Of a DNA stretch of 64,000 nucleotides, positions 1 to 9,095 are shown in pieces; within the stretch, counting starts at the first letter, position 1, and each line of letters opens with the position of its first letter. The translations under genes and the position numbers were made by a program. The notes under the pieces were generated by a model that was not told the DNA's origin, ran no database searches, and saw nothing but the letters and a program-made list of their open reading frames with translations. The stretch lies in NCBI GenBank assembly GCA_016716745.1, contig JADJVD010000015.1, forward strand, positions 117,536-181,535, given 5' to 3'. The stretch comes from Hyphomicrobiales bacterium. GTDB lineage: Bacteria > Pseudomonadota > Alphaproteobacteria > Rhizobiales > Beijerinckiaceae.

Positions 1-74
1 GGGAACGGCGCGCCGGCCGACAAACGCCGCGTTTGCGGACAGCCGGCCCGCCGGATGCAACAGCGGACGGGACG

Positions 75-807
75 ATGCGCGATTCCTTCGATCTGACGAC
101 GGTGATCTTCGCCATTCTGGCGGTCTTCGTCGTGTGGAAACTGCGCTCGGTGCTGGGCCAGCGCACGGGCGCGGAACGTCCGCCGGGCGAGATGGTGCGG
201 CGCGACCGCGTGGCCGGGGCGAGCCGCACCGCCGAGCCCGCCAACGAGGACGGCAAGGTCGTGCGCATGCCGGGCGCGATCCGCGCCGAGACGGCGCGCG
301 CCGCGCGCGACCAGCGACCCCGACCGCTGGAAGCCCTATGCGGAGGCGGGATCGGCCGTCGCGGCGGGGCTCGACGCGATCGCCGCGCGCGACCCCTCCT
401 TCGATCTGCGCGCCTTCGTCGAGGGCGCCAAGGCCGCCTACGAGATGATCATCACCGCCTTCGCCGCCGGCGACCGAAAGGCGCTGAAGCCGCTCCTCGC
501 CAACGACGTGTTCGAGTCCTTCTCCGCCGCCATCGCGCAGCGCGAGAGCGCCGGCCAGAAGGTGGAGACGACCTTCGTGTCGATCGACAAGGCGAGCGTC
601 GAGGAAGCGGAGCTGCGCGGGGCGACCGCGCAGGTGACGATGCGCATGCACTCCAAGCTGATCACCGCGACGAAGGACAAGGCCGGCGAAGTCGTCGACG
701 GCAATCCCGACAAGGTGATCGACACGAGCGACGTGTGGACCTTCGCGCGCGACGTGTCCTCGCGCGATCCGAACTGGAAGTTGATCGCCACCGAAGCGGG
801 GGCATGA
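75..807 (+). CDS. Tim44-like domain protein (frameshifted in this assembly)
   Basis: The N-terminus has a short hydrophobic segment (FAILAVFVVWKL) and then a basic, low-complexity linker. The C-terminal half, from about 315 on, is a Tim44-like/import-associated domain (AYEMIITAFAAGDRKALKPLL, then FVSIDKASVEEAEL). Related alphaproteobacterial proteins are membrane-anchored and of uncertain, probably envelope-related, function. The two halves lie in different frames: the start frame runs from ATG 75, and the domain frame is entered near 285-315 and stops at 807. One indel therefore breaks a gene of about 243 codons. The stop overlaps the mltA start (ATGA), which suggests an operon. Family is confident; function is not. 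Confidence 0.75.
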
Positions 808-2006
808 CGCCGCGCCTGCGCGCGTTTTTCCTGCATATCGCGCTCTCCTTCGCATCGACCGCCGCCATGCATCACGCCGCCGCCGAGACGAGAGAGGGAC
901 CGGGCGGCGCGCGCCTTGCGCGGGTCGATCTCGCCGCGCTGCCGGCCTTCGCGAGCGACGAGGCGGCGGCGGCCTTCGCCGTCTATCGCGCGAGTTGCGC
1001 GCGCATCGTCGAGCAGGCGCCCGAGTTGCGGGCGGGCCTCGCGCCGACGCCGTCCATGGTTGCGCTGTGCCGCGCCGCGCTCGCGCTCGGGGATGCCGGC
1101 GAGGCGCAGGCGCGCGCCTTCTTCCTCGACAATTTTTCCGCCTGGCGGGTGACCCCCGCGACGGGGCGCGGATTCCTAACCGGCTATTACGAGCCGGAGG
1201 TCGCCGCCTCGCTGACGCCGAGCGCCGCCTTTCCGACGCCGGTTCTGGCGCGGCCGGCGGGGCTCGAAACCTTCGCGCCCGGACAGACGCCCGCGGGGCT
1301 CGACCCGGCGCTCGCCGCCGCGCTGCGCCGCGCGGACGGAACGCTCGAGGCGGCGCCGCCGCGCGCGGAGATCGAGCGCGGCGCGCTCGCCGGGCTGACG
1401 GCGCCGGTCGCCTTTCTGGCCGATCCGGTCGAGGCCTTCATGATCCATGTGCAGGGCTCGGCGCGGCTGAAGCTGGCGGACGGGCGCAGCGCGCGCCTCG
1501 TTTATGACGGGCGCAACGGGCGGCCCTACGCCTCCGTCGGCCGCGTGCTGGCGAGCGAGGCCGGCATTCCGCCCGAAGAGCTGACGCTCGAGAAGCTCAA
1601 GGCGCGCATCCGCGCGATGGGCCTCGGCGAGGGCGAGGCGGGGCTGGCGCTGCTGCGCCGCAACGAGAGCTTCATCTTCTTCCGCCTCGACATGGAGGCG
1701 CCGCCGCAGGCCGGGCCCATCGGCGCGCAGGGCCTGCGCATCCAGCCGCTGCGCTCCATCGCCGTGGACCGGCAGCTCTGGCCCTACGGCACGCCGTTCG
1801 CGCTCGACGCCGCGCTGCCTTGGGAGCGCGAGACGCCGACGCCCTTCCGCCGCCTCGCGATCGCGCAGGACACGGGCTCGGCCATCGTCGGCCCGGCGCG
1901 CGCCGACCTGTTCTTCGGCGCCGGCGAGGAGGCGGGGCGACGCGCCGGGGACATTCGCCATGCGGCCGATTTCGTCGTGCTGCTGCCGCGCGAGGACATG
2001 CCGTGA
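804..2006 (+). CDS. mltA: Membrane-bound lytic murein transglycosylase A (MltA)
   Basis: 400 aa. It begins with a signal-like segment (residues 1-27, ending near HHAAAE). The MltA beta-barrel domain follows, with the family motifs FLTGYYEPE (about residue 125), a long middle section, VEAFMIHVQGSARL, and FFRLD. The C-terminal 3D domain has Asp residues in RLAIAQDTGSAIVGPARADLFFG. MltA enzymes cleave glycan strands of peptidoglycan to 1,6-anhydro-muropeptides in the periplasm. I see no lipobox Cys near the N-terminus, so it is probably a secreted or anchored form. The start overlaps the upstream stop, and its own stop overlaps the smr GTG start. Confidence 0.93.
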   Translation: MTPRLRAFFLHIALSFASTAAMHHAAAETREGPGGARLARVDLAALPAFASDEAAAAFAVYRASCARIVEQAPELRAGLAPTPSMVALCRAALALGDAGEAQARAFFLDNFSAWRVTPATGRGFLTGYYEPEVAASLTPSAAFPTPVLARPAGLETFAPGQTPAGLDPALAAALRRADGTLEAAPPRAEIERGALAGLTAPVAFLADPVEAFMIHVQGSARLKLADGRSARLVYDGRNGRPYASVGRVLASEAGIPPEELTLEKLKARIRAMGLGEGEAGLALLRRNESFIFFRLDMEAPPQAGPIGAQGLRIQPLRSIAVDRQLWPYGTPFALDAALPWERETPTPFRRLAIAQDTGSAIVGPARADLFFGAGEEAGRRAGDIRHAADFVVLLPREDMP

Positions 2007-2578
2007 CGCCGCGCCGGCGCCGGCGCGATCTGTCGCGCGAGGAAATCGAGCTGTGGCGGCATGTGACGCAGGACGTCGCGCCGCAGCCGGGCGCCGTGCG
2101 CCCCGCGGCGCCCGAAGCCGAAGCGCCCGCCGCGCCCGCCGCAGCCGCCGCCAAACCGGCCGCCCCCGCCCCGCGCGCCTATCCCGCCGCGGGCTATACG
2201 CCGCCGGCGCCAGCCGCGGCGAAGGCGGCGCCGCTCAACGCGCTCGGCCGGGCGCTGCGCCAGCGCATCGCGCGCGGGCGCGCGCCGATCGACGGGGCGA
2301 TCGACCTGCACGGCATGCGGCAGGCGGAAGCCCATCACGCGCTGCACAGCTTCATCCTGCGCCATCACGCGCAGGGCTCGCGCGTCGTCCTCGTCGTCAC
2401 CGGCAAGGGCTCGCGCCTCGGCGAAGCCGGCGAGGCGGGCGTGCTGCGCCGCTCGGCGCCGCACTGGCTCGCCTCGGCGGACTGGCGGGCGATGATCGTC
2501 GGCTTCGAGCAGGCGGGGCGCGGGCATGGCGGAGACGGGGCGCTCTACGTGCATCTGCGCCGCAGGCGCGGCGACTGA
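2003..2578 (+). CDS. Smr/MutS2-type endonuclease domain protein
   Basis: 191 aa from a GTG that overlaps the mltA stop (GTGA). The basic N-terminus with DLSREEIELWRHVTQ is typical of the alphaproteobacterial Smr family. A Pro/Ala-rich linker follows (roughly residues 30-75). The Smr domain then occupies the C-terminal half, with the DLHGM signature (IDLHGMRQAEAHHAL) and the VTGKG motif. Smr domains act as nicking endonucleases or RNA cleavage domains; the substrate here is unknown. The gene order Tim44-like, mltA, smr is conserved in Rhizobiales, often near gyrB. Confidence 0.9.
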   Translation: MTPRRRRRDLSREEIELWRHVTQDVAPQPGAVRPAAPEAEAPAAPAAAAAKPAAPAPRAYPAAGYTPPAPAAAKAAPLNALGRALRQRIARGRAPIDGAIDLHGMRQAEAHHALHSFILRHHAQGSRVVLVVTGKGSRLGEAGEAGVLRRSAPHWLASADWRAMIVGFEQAGRGHGGDGALYVHLRRRRGD

Positions 2579-2646
2579 ACGCGGCTTGACCGGGCCGGCG
2601 CGCCAATGCGACACGGCCTTTCCCGCCGCCGCGCCCGAAGGCTCCC

Positions 2647-3645
2647 ATGACCGCCCCGACCACCGACATCCTCGCGATCGGCAACGCCATCGTCGACGTG
2701 ATCGCCCATGCCGAGGACGACTTCCTGGTCGCCGAGAGCATCCACAAGGGCGCGATGAACCTGATCGACGAGCCGCGCGCCGACCATCTCTACGCGGCGA
2801 TGGGGCCGGCGACGATCATCTCCGGCGGTTCGGCGGCCAACACCGCCGTCGGCGCGGCGATGCTGGGCGCGCGCACGCGCTTCATCGGCAAGGTGAAGAC
2901 AGACGAGACGGGACGCATCTTCACGCACGACATCCGCGCCGTCGGCGTCGCCTTCGACACCGCGCCGGCGACGGACGGGCCGGCGACGGCGCGCAGCTTC
3001 ATCTTCGTCACGCCGGACGGCGAGCGGACGATGAACACCTATCTGGGCGCCTGTCAGAACCTCACCTCCGCCGACATCGACGAGGCGACGGTGGCGGCCT
3101 GCGGCATCACCTATCTGGAAGGCTATCTGTGGGATCCGCCGGCGGCGAAGGAGGCCTTCGTCAAGGCGGCGACCGTCGCGCACGCGGCCGGACGGCGCGT
3201 CGCGCTGACGCTGTCGGACTCCTTCTGCGTCGATCGCTATCGCGCCGAGTTCCTCGGCCTGATGCGCCGTCGCCTCGTCGACATCGTGTTCGCCAACGAG
3301 AGCGAGTTGCACGCGCTCTACCAGACCGCCGATTTCGCCACCGCCGTCGCCGCCTTTCAGGCCGACGACGTGCTCGGCGTGTGCACGCGCTCGGAGAAGG
3401 GCTCGATCGTCGTCACGCGGGGCGGCGTGCTGGAGGCCAAGGCCTTCCCGATCGAGCGAATCGCCGACACGACGGGCGCGGGCGATCTGTTCGCGGCGGG
3501 CTTTCTGACCGGGCTGGCGCGCGGGGAATCGCACAAGGCCTGCGCGATGCTGGGCGCCATGGCGGCGGCCGAGATCATCCAGCATGTCGGCGCGCGGCCG
3601 GAGACCAACCTGAAAGATATGGCGACGCAGGCCGGGCTGTTCTGA
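2647..3645 (+). CDS. PfkB-family adenosine kinase
   Basis: 332 aa, usual length for the family. It carries the N-terminal PfkB signature region (GGSAANTAVGAAMLG, around residues 58-73) and the C-terminal anion-hole/catalytic motif DTTGAGD at residues 274-280, with the catalytic base Asp at its end. The N-terminus (DILAIGNAIVDVIA) and YLEGYLWDPP are characteristic of rhizobial adenosine kinases, which phosphorylate adenosine to AMP in purine salvage. The gene is separated by about 70 nt from smr and converges on the GumN gene with a 3-nt gap. A different sugar or nucleoside substrate is possible. Confidence 0.88.
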   Translation: MTAPTTDILAIGNAIVDVIAHAEDDFLVAESIHKGAMNLIDEPRADHLYAAMGPATIISGGSAANTAVGAAMLGARTRFIGKVKTDETGRIFTHDIRAVGVAFDTAPATDGPATARSFIFVTPDGERTMNTYLGACQNLTSADIDEATVAACGITYLEGYLWDPPAAKEAFVKAATVAHAAGRRVALTLSDSFCVDRYRAEFLGLMRRRLVDIVFANESELHALYQTADFATAVAAFQADDVLGVCTRSEKGSIVVTRGGVLEAKAFPIERIADTTGAGDLFAAGFLTGLARGESHKACAMLGAMAAAEIIQHVGARPETNLKDMATQAGLF

Positions 3646-3648
3646 ACC

Positions 3649-4653
3649 TCACCAGACGCGCGTCACCCGATAGCCGCGCTTGCGGAAGAGCTCGACGAGC
3701 CCGTCCTCGCCGGACAGGTGCAACGCGCCGACCGCCAGAAACGCGCCACCCTTGTCGATCATCGGCGCGGCGCGCTCGGCCATGCGCAGATTGCGGTCGC
3801 CGAGCAGCTTCTTCGTGAAGACCTTGTTGAGCTCGAATTCCTCGTCGCTCATCTTGAAGGCGTGGCGCATCGCCGGCATGGCGTAGGCGACACGGCTCTC
3901 GGCGTAGAGGCGGATCATCGTCTCGAAGGCGTCGTCGATCATCTCCGGCCGGTCGGCGATGGAGGCGAGATAGCGGCCGACGAAATCGCCGTCGACGCTG
4001 GAAATCGCGTCGAGCTGCTCGTCCACCGTCTCCAGCGCCTCGACCGGAATCTTCCTTTCGTTGGCGATGGCGACGACGCGATCGTCCACCGTCTCCTTGT
4101 CCGCGCGCGTGAGCTGGCAGACGGGCAGCGCGAACATCGTCAGCAGCAACCAGGGCTGCATCTTGTCGGCGCTCGCCGCGTCGAGCATGCGGTCGGGCAG
4201 CATCGCCTCGATGCGCTTGCGCTTGGCCTCGTCCTTGACGAGCGCCAGCGTGTTCTCCGCGCCGCTCATCGCCTTCAGCGTGATGCGCGCGACCGTCAGC
4301 GCCTTGGCGAGCTTGGTCATGTCGCCGATTTCGGTGGCGGCCGATTTCGACTTGCGGATTTCGGGTGCCGCCTTCTCGACCATGCGCATCAGGCGCGGAT
4401 CGTCGGCGTGGAAGGTGCCGAACAGATGGGAGGGTTGCGCGCCCGGCTTCTCGATGCGCCAGAGCAGGCCGTGACCATTCACCGCCTTGCCCGCCTCCTT
4501 CTCGTAGGCGTGGAACGCGGCCCTGTCGTCGCGCTTCATCCTGGCGACGAGGTCGACACCGCCGCATTGCGAGGAGGAGGCGAACGCCGGCTGCGTGGAA
4601 CAGAAGGCGGCCAGCGCGATGCCGAGTGCGGCGCAGAACGAGCGCAGGCGCAT
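3649..4653 (-). CDS. TraB/GumN family protein
   Basis: 334 aa with a clear Sec signal peptide (SFCAALGIALAAFCSTQPAFA, cleaved near residue 25). The TraB/GumN domain follows: HLFGTFHADDPR near residue 75, a central helical region, and a C-terminal GGAFLAVGALHLSGEDGLVELF. The family adopts a fold related to EreA/ChaN and Tiki metalloproteases; conserved His and Glu residues (GTFH, GALHL) fit a metal site. It is probably periplasmic, with unknown substrate. The open frame extends upstream of ATG 4653 through coaA antisense, but only this start gives a signal peptide. Confidence 0.85.
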   Translation of the reverse strand: MRLRSFCAALGIALAAFCSTQPAFASSSQCGGVDLVARMKRDDRAAFHAYEKEAGKAVNGHGLLWRIEKPGAQPSHLFGTFHADDPRLMRMVEKAAPEIRKSKSAATEIGDMTKLAKALTVARITLKAMSGAENTLALVKDEAKRKRIEAMLPDRMLDAASADKMQPWLLLTMFALPVCQLTRADKETVDDRVVAIANERKIPVEALETVDEQLDAISSVDGDFVGRYLASIADRPEMIDDAFETMIRLYAESRVAYAMPAMRHAFKMSDEEFELNKVFTKKLLGDRNLRMAERAAPMIDKGGAFLAVGALHLSGEDGLVELFRKRGYRVTRVW

Positions 4654-4700
4654 ATGGTCTCCCGATCGGTGACGCGGCCGCCAAATGTGCGCGAAACGCC

Positions 4701-5654
4701 TTACAGCTTTCTCAACGCGACGTTCTCGATGCGATGCGAGGCGCCCTTCGTCAAGACGAGGCTGGCGCGGGCGCGCGTGGGCCGCACATTCTCGCGCAGA
4801 TTGAGAAGGTTGATCCGCCGCCAGATCGACAGCGCGGTCTCCACCGCCTGCTCGTCGGTCAGCGTCGAATATTTCTTGAAGAAGGAGCGCGGATCGCGGA
4901 ACGCCGTCTCGCGCAGGCGCATGAAGCGCTGCACATACCACTTCTCCAGCAGATCCTCCTCGGCGTGCAGATAGACCGAGAAGTCGAAAAAATCCGACAC
5001 CACCGGCGACTCGCGTTCGGGGCGCATCAGCCCCGGCAGCAGCACGTTCAGCCCTTCGACGATGAGGATGTCGGGACGGTCCACCGTGATCGTCTCGCCG
5101 GGCACGACGTCGTAGACGAGGTGGGAATAGACCGGCGCGGAGACGTTGCGCCGGCCCGCCTTCACGTCGGCGAGGAAGCGCAGCAGCGAGGCGCCGTCGT
5201 AGCTCTCCGGAAAGCCCTTCTTCTCCATCAGCCCCTCGCGCTCCAGCACGGCGTTGGGGTGGAGAAAGCCGTCGGTGGTGATGAGCTCCACCTTCGGCGT
5301 GTTGGGCCAGCGCGAGAGCAGCGCCTTCATGATGCGCGCGGTCGTGGACTTGCCGACGGCAACCGAGCCGGCGACGCCGATGATGTAGGGCATCTTGCCG
5401 TCGGCCGCGCCCAAAAATCGCTGCGTCGCCTTGTAGAGCCCCTGCGCGGCCGCGACGTAGAGCGACAGCAAGCGCGAAAGCGGCAGATAGATCTCGATCA
5501 CCTCGTCGAGGGAGAGCGGATCGTTCAGCGATTGCAGGCGATGGATGTCGTCGGCGCCGAGCGTCAGCGGCGTGTCGGCGCGCAACATCGCCCATTCCTC
5601 ACGCGTGAAGCGAAGGTAGGGCGACAGCTCCGTGTCGGAGACCTTCTGGTCCAT
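4701..5654 (-). CDS. coaA: Type I pantothenate kinase
   Basis: 317 aa, full length for bacterial CoaA. The Walker A motif GVAGSVAVGKST sits at residues 93-104, with DGFLHPN downstream and the conserved DFFDFSVYLHA segment in the second half. It phosphorylates pantothenate at the first committed step of CoA synthesis and in this family is feedback-inhibited by CoA. It lies 19 nt downstream of hisE on the same strand. hisE-coaA is a common rhizobial pair, normally next to hisF, whereas here the rest of the his genes are about 20 kb away. Confidence 0.96.
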   Translation of the reverse strand: MDQKVSDTELSPYLRFTREEWAMLRADTPLTLGADDIHRLQSLNDPLSLDEVIEIYLPLSRLLSLYVAAAQGLYKATQRFLGAADGKMPYIIGVAGSVAVGKSTTARIMKALLSRWPNTPKVELITTDGFLHPNAVLEREGLMEKKGFPESYDGASLLRFLADVKAGRRNVSAPVYSHLVYDVVPGETITVDRPDILIVEGLNVLLPGLMRPERESPVVSDFFDFSVYLHAEEDLLEKWYVQRFMRLRETAFRDPRSFFKKYSTLTDEQAVETALSIWRRINLLNLRENVRPTRARASLVLTKGASHRIENVALRKL

Positions 5655-5673
5655 GTCGCCCGGCGCTCCCTGA

Positions 5674-6006
5674 TCAGCCGCCCGACGCGGGGGACGCCCG
5701 CGAGGCTTTTTCGGCGTGGCCGGATTGCGCCGTGCGGCGCTCCAGCTCCGCCATCACATCCTGCAACGGAACGCCGCCGGCCTGAAGCACGACCAACAGA
5801 TGATACAGCACGTCGGCGGCCTCGGCCGTCAGCGCCGCGCGGTCGCCCTGGATCGCCGCGATCACCGCCTCCACCGCCTCCTCGCCAAGCTTCTTGGCGG
5901 CGCGGGCGGGCGCGTCGAGCAGGGACTTCGTGTAGGACGAGCCAGCGTCCGAGGCGGCGCGGGCCGCGATGACGGCGGCGAGCGCGTCGAGCGTGAAAGA
6001 CGACAT
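5674..6006 (-). CDS. hisE: Phosphoribosyl-ATP diphosphatase
   Basis: 110 aa. This is the HisE MazG-like all-alpha pyrophosphohydrolase, which hydrolyses phosphoribosyl-ATP to phosphoribosyl-AMP at the second step of histidine synthesis. Visible motifs are KSLLDAPARAAKKLGEEAVE (the conserved KxGEE metal-binding region) and ADVLYHLLVVL (second acidic helix). ATG 6006 gives the canonical N-terminus SSFTLDALAAVI; the frame is open further upstream without homology. It is co-directional with coaA and separated from hisBHAF by unrelated genes. Confidence 0.95.
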   Translation of the reverse strand: MSSFTLDALAAVIAARAASDAGSSYTKSLLDAPARAAKKLGEEAVEAVIAAIQGDRAALTAEAADVLYHLLVVLQAGGVPLQDVMAELERRTAQSGHAEKASRASPASGG

Positions 6007-6080
6007 CGCGGATCCCGCGTCTTTGGTGCGACGCAGCATGACGCGCCGAGCGCCGTCTGTCGAGGCCGCCCGCCGATTTT

Positions 6081-7148
6081 TCAGGCGCCCCTGCCCTCGC
6101 CGGCGGCGACCGCCAGATACAGCATGCGTTTGTGCTCCACCCGCGAGCGGGCGAGGCTGTCGAGGATCAGGCCGCAGGCGCCGAGCAGTCCGGAGAGCAA
6201 GCCGAGCCCGGTGCACAGGATCGCCGTCGGGAAGCGCGGCACGAGGCCGGTCTCGACATAGGTGACGACGAGCGGGGCGGCGAGGACGACGGCGAGCGCG
6301 GCGAGCGCGGCCGCCTGCGCGCCGAAGAAGAACAGCGGCCGCGTCTCCTTCAACAGGTAGAGGAACGTCATCAGGATGCGCCAGCCGTCGCGCAGGCTGT
6401 TGAGCTTGGAGGCCGAGCCCTCGACGCGCTTGCCGTAGGGCGTCTGGATCTCCATCACCGGCAGCTTCATCTGGCCGGCGTGGACGGACAGCTCCGTCTC
6501 GATCTCGAAGCCGCTCGACATCGCCGGGAAGCTCTTCACGAAGCGGCGCGAGAAGGCGCGGTAGCCCGAGAAGATGTCGCCGAACTCCGAGCCGAAAAGC
6601 GACGCGTAGAGGCCGTTGAACAGGCGGTTGCCGAAAGCGTGGCCGCGCCGGTGCGCGTCCTGATGCACGTTGGCGCGGGCGCCGATCACCATGTCGACGC
6701 GTTGCTCCAGCACGCCGGCGACCAGCGCCGGGGCGGAGGCCGCGTCGTAAGTGCCGTCGCCGTCGGCCATCAGGTAAACGTCGGCGTCGACATCCGCGAA
6801 CATGGCGCGCACGACATTGCCCTTGCCGCGGCGGCGCTCGAAGAACACCTCCGCGCCGGCCTCGCGCGCGACCTCGGCGGTGCCGTCGGTCGAATTGTTG
6901 TCGAAGACGCAGATGCGCGCCCCCGGCAGCACGGCGCGGAAGTCCTCGACCACGCGGGCGATGGACCCGGCCTCGTTGTAGCAGGGCAGCAGCACGGCGA
7001 GGCGCGGGGCGGGCTTCTCCATCGCCTCCCGCATGTGGCGGGCGGCGTCGCGCAAGGCGGCGACCAGCGTCGACTCGTCGATCGGCTGCGGCGCGCCGGC
7101 GGGGCGGCTCTCGGAGGGATCGAGCAGGACAGGCTGGACGTTCGACAT
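6081..7148 (-). CDS. GT2 family glycosyltransferase with C-terminal membrane segments
   Basis: 355 aa. The GT-A catalytic domain begins at about residue 50 with LAVLLPCYNEAGSI and contains DNNSTDGTAEVA and the DxD-like DGDGTYDAA. The acceptor region has SGYRAFSRRFVKSFP and TPYGKRVEGSASKLNS. The last about 90 residues hold two hydrophobic helices. This is the layout of polyprenyl-phosphate sugar transferases (DPM1/GtrB type), which make lipid-linked sugars at the inner membrane. ATG 7148 was chosen because the upstream frame extension is antisense to the next gene. It diverges from the large membrane protein at 7247, which may use its product. Sugar identity unknown. Confidence 0.88.
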   Translation of the reverse strand: MSNVQPVLLDPSESRPAGAPQPIDESTLVAALRDAARHMREAMEKPAPRLAVLLPCYNEAGSIARVVEDFRAVLPGARICVFDNNSTDGTAEVAREAGAEVFFERRRGKGNVVRAMFADVDADVYLMADGDGTYDAASAPALVAGVLEQRVDMVIGARANVHQDAHRRGHAFGNRLFNGLYASLFGSEFGDIFSGYRAFSRRFVKSFPAMSSGFEIETELSVHAGQMKLPVMEIQTPYGKRVEGSASKLNSLRDGWRILMTFLYLLKETRPLFFFGAQAAALAALAVVLAAPLVVTYVETGLVPRFPTAILCTGLGLLSGLLGACGLILDSLARSRVEHKRMLYLAVAAGEGRGA

Positions 7149-7246
7149 CGGACGGGCTCGGGACAGGGCGGTTTCACCCGGCGTCAATCTTTCGCGGACA
7201 AAGGTTGAGCCCGGATGAACGCCGCGCGCCCCGCGCAGGAGAAGCC

Positions 7247-9043
7247 ATGTCCCTCGCCGCCCGCCGCGCGGCCGATCCCCCGCTGACGCCGGCGCAGGCG
7301 CTCGCCTTTCTGAGGCGGCCGGGCGTGGCGCTGGCGCTCGGCCTCGCGCTGCTCGCCGCCTTCCACGCCGGCAAGGCGATGCTGGTCTGGCGCACGGGCC
7401 AGTTCTTCGACACCGACGACGCGATGCGCCTGCAACAGGTGCGCGACCTGATGGCCGGGCAGAGCTGGGGCGATCTGACCCAGCACCGGATGAGCCCGCC
7501 GGGCGGCGTCGCGATGCACTGGTCGCGCGTCGTCGACGCGCCCCTCGCCGCGCTGATCGGACTGCTGACGCCGCTGCTCGGCGCCGAGGCGGCGGAGCGG
7601 GCGACGCGCCTCGTCTTCCCCTTCGCACTCGCGGCGGCCTGGCTGGCGCTTCTGGCCGCGCTCGCCCGCCGGATGACGGATGCGCGCGGCGGCCTCGCCG
7701 CCATTCTGCTGGGGCTGACGCTGGTCGCGACGACCGCGCAATTCGCGCCGGGGCGCATCGACCATCACGGGCCGCAGATCGCGCTGCTCGTCGGCATGGC
7801 GCTCGCCTGCGTGAGCGCGCTTGATCCGGCGCGGGCGCGCATCGCCGCCTTCGCAGGCGCCGCCGCCGCCCTGTCGCTGGCGATCAGCGTCGAGAACGTG
7901 CCGTTCATCGCGGCGACGGGCGCGATTTTCGGATTGGCGCTGCTGCGCTCGCGCGAACAGGGGCGCGCGGCGATCTGGTTCGGCCTGTCGCTCGCCGGCT
8001 CGGCGGCCCTCGCCTACGCCGCCTTCGGCGTCGGCGGCAACGCGCAGGCCTGCGACGCCTTCTCGCGCTTCCATCTGACGGCGGCGATCGGCGGAGGGCT
8101 GACGCTCGCGGCCGCCGGCTACGCCGGGCTGCGCGTCGTCCATCCGCTCGCGCGGCTGGCGGTCGGCGCGGCCGGCGCGACGCTGCTCGTCGCCGCGCTC
8201 GTCACGCACTATCCGGCCTGCCTCGGCGATCCGCTGGCGAAGCTGCCGGACGAGTTGAAGACGATGTGGCTCGCCCATGTCTCGGAGGCGCGGCCGCTGG
8301 CCGTCGTCCTGTTCAAGCGCCCGGATCTGGCGCTGCCGCTGGCCGCGCCGATCCTGCTCGGGCTCACCGCCGCGCTGTGGGCTGCGCTTTCGGCCGACGG
8401 GGTCGCGCGCGGGCGCTGGCTGGCGCTGGCGCTACTGATCGCCGCCGGGCTCGCCGCGACGACGTGGCAGATCCGCGCCTCGGCCTCGACGCTGCCGCTC
8501 GCCATCGTCGGCGGCGTCGCCGCCTCGCTCGCCGTCGCCGACCGCCTGAAGCATGTCGAGCGGCCGCTGGCGCGGCTCGCGCCGGTCGCCGTCGCGCTGC
8601 CCTTCGCCAGCCTGTTCTGGCTCGCCGTCATCCCCGAGCCGGCGCGGGACGGCGCCCCGGCCGCCGGCGCGGCGTGCCTTGCGCCCGCCGCCTATGCGGG
8701 GCTCGCGCGCGAGCCGGCGCAGACGGTCGTGTCCTCGGTGGACGCCGGCTCCTTCATCCTCGTCCACACCGCGCATCGGCCGCTCGCCGGCGCCTATCAC
8801 CGCAACCTGCGCGGCAACCTCGCGGCGATCGAGGCGTTGCTGGCGGAACCGGATCGCGCCCGCGACGTCATGACCGCGGCCGGCGCCACGCTGGTGGCGC
8901 TTTGTCCCGATCTCGTCGACGTGCAAATCTACGCCGAGACGGCCCCGATGGGCCTCGCCGCGCAACTGTTGCGCGGCGTCGTTCCGGTCTGGCTCGAGCG
9001 GGTTCCCGCCGAGGGGCCGACGTCGATCTACCGGATGCGCTGA
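7247..9043 (+). CDS. Polytopic membrane protein, GT-C glycosyltransferase-like
   Basis: 598 aa from ATG 7247, preceded by GCAGGAGAAG as ribosome-binding site. There are about ten to twelve hydrophobic helices. The first periplasmic loop holds an acidic DTDDAMRLQQVRDL motif, followed by SPPGGVAMHWSR. An Asp-rich first loop after helix 1 is the hallmark of GT-C enzymes (STT3/ArnT-like) that use lipid-phosphate sugar donors. The C-terminal soluble part (VVSSVDAGSFILVHTAHRPL) resembles the periplasmic tail of such enzymes. It is divergent from a GT2 gene that could supply a polyprenyl-phosphate sugar. The GT-C assignment is inference from topology and the loop motif. Confidence 0.6.
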   Translation: MSLAARRAADPPLTPAQALAFLRRPGVALALGLALLAAFHAGKAMLVWRTGQFFDTDDAMRLQQVRDLMAGQSWGDLTQHRMSPPGGVAMHWSRVVDAPLAALIGLLTPLLGAEAAERATRLVFPFALAAAWLALLAALARRMTDARGGLAAILLGLTLVATTAQFAPGRIDHHGPQIALLVGMALACVSALDPARARIAAFAGAAAALSLAISVENVPFIAATGAIFGLALLRSREQGRAAIWFGLSLAGSAALAYAAFGVGGNAQACDAFSRFHLTAAIGGGLTLAAAGYAGLRVVHPLARLAVGAAGATLLVAALVTHYPACLGDPLAKLPDELKTMWLAHVSEARPLAVVLFKRPDLALPLAAPILLGLTAALWAALSADGVARGRWLALALLIAAGLAATTWQIRASASTLPLAIVGGVAASLAVADRLKHVERPLARLAPVAVALPFASLFWLAVIPEPARDGAPAAGAACLAPAAYAGLAREPAQTVVSSVDAGSFILVHTAHRPLAGAYHRNLRGNLAAIEALLAEPDRARDVMTAAGATLVALCPDLVDVQIYAETAPMGLAAQLLRGVVPVWLERVPAEGPTSIYRMR

Positions 9044-9095
9044 CCCGCGCCATCCGTCACAAGCCCGGAGCCGCCGGGCGACAGGGAGAGTGCCC

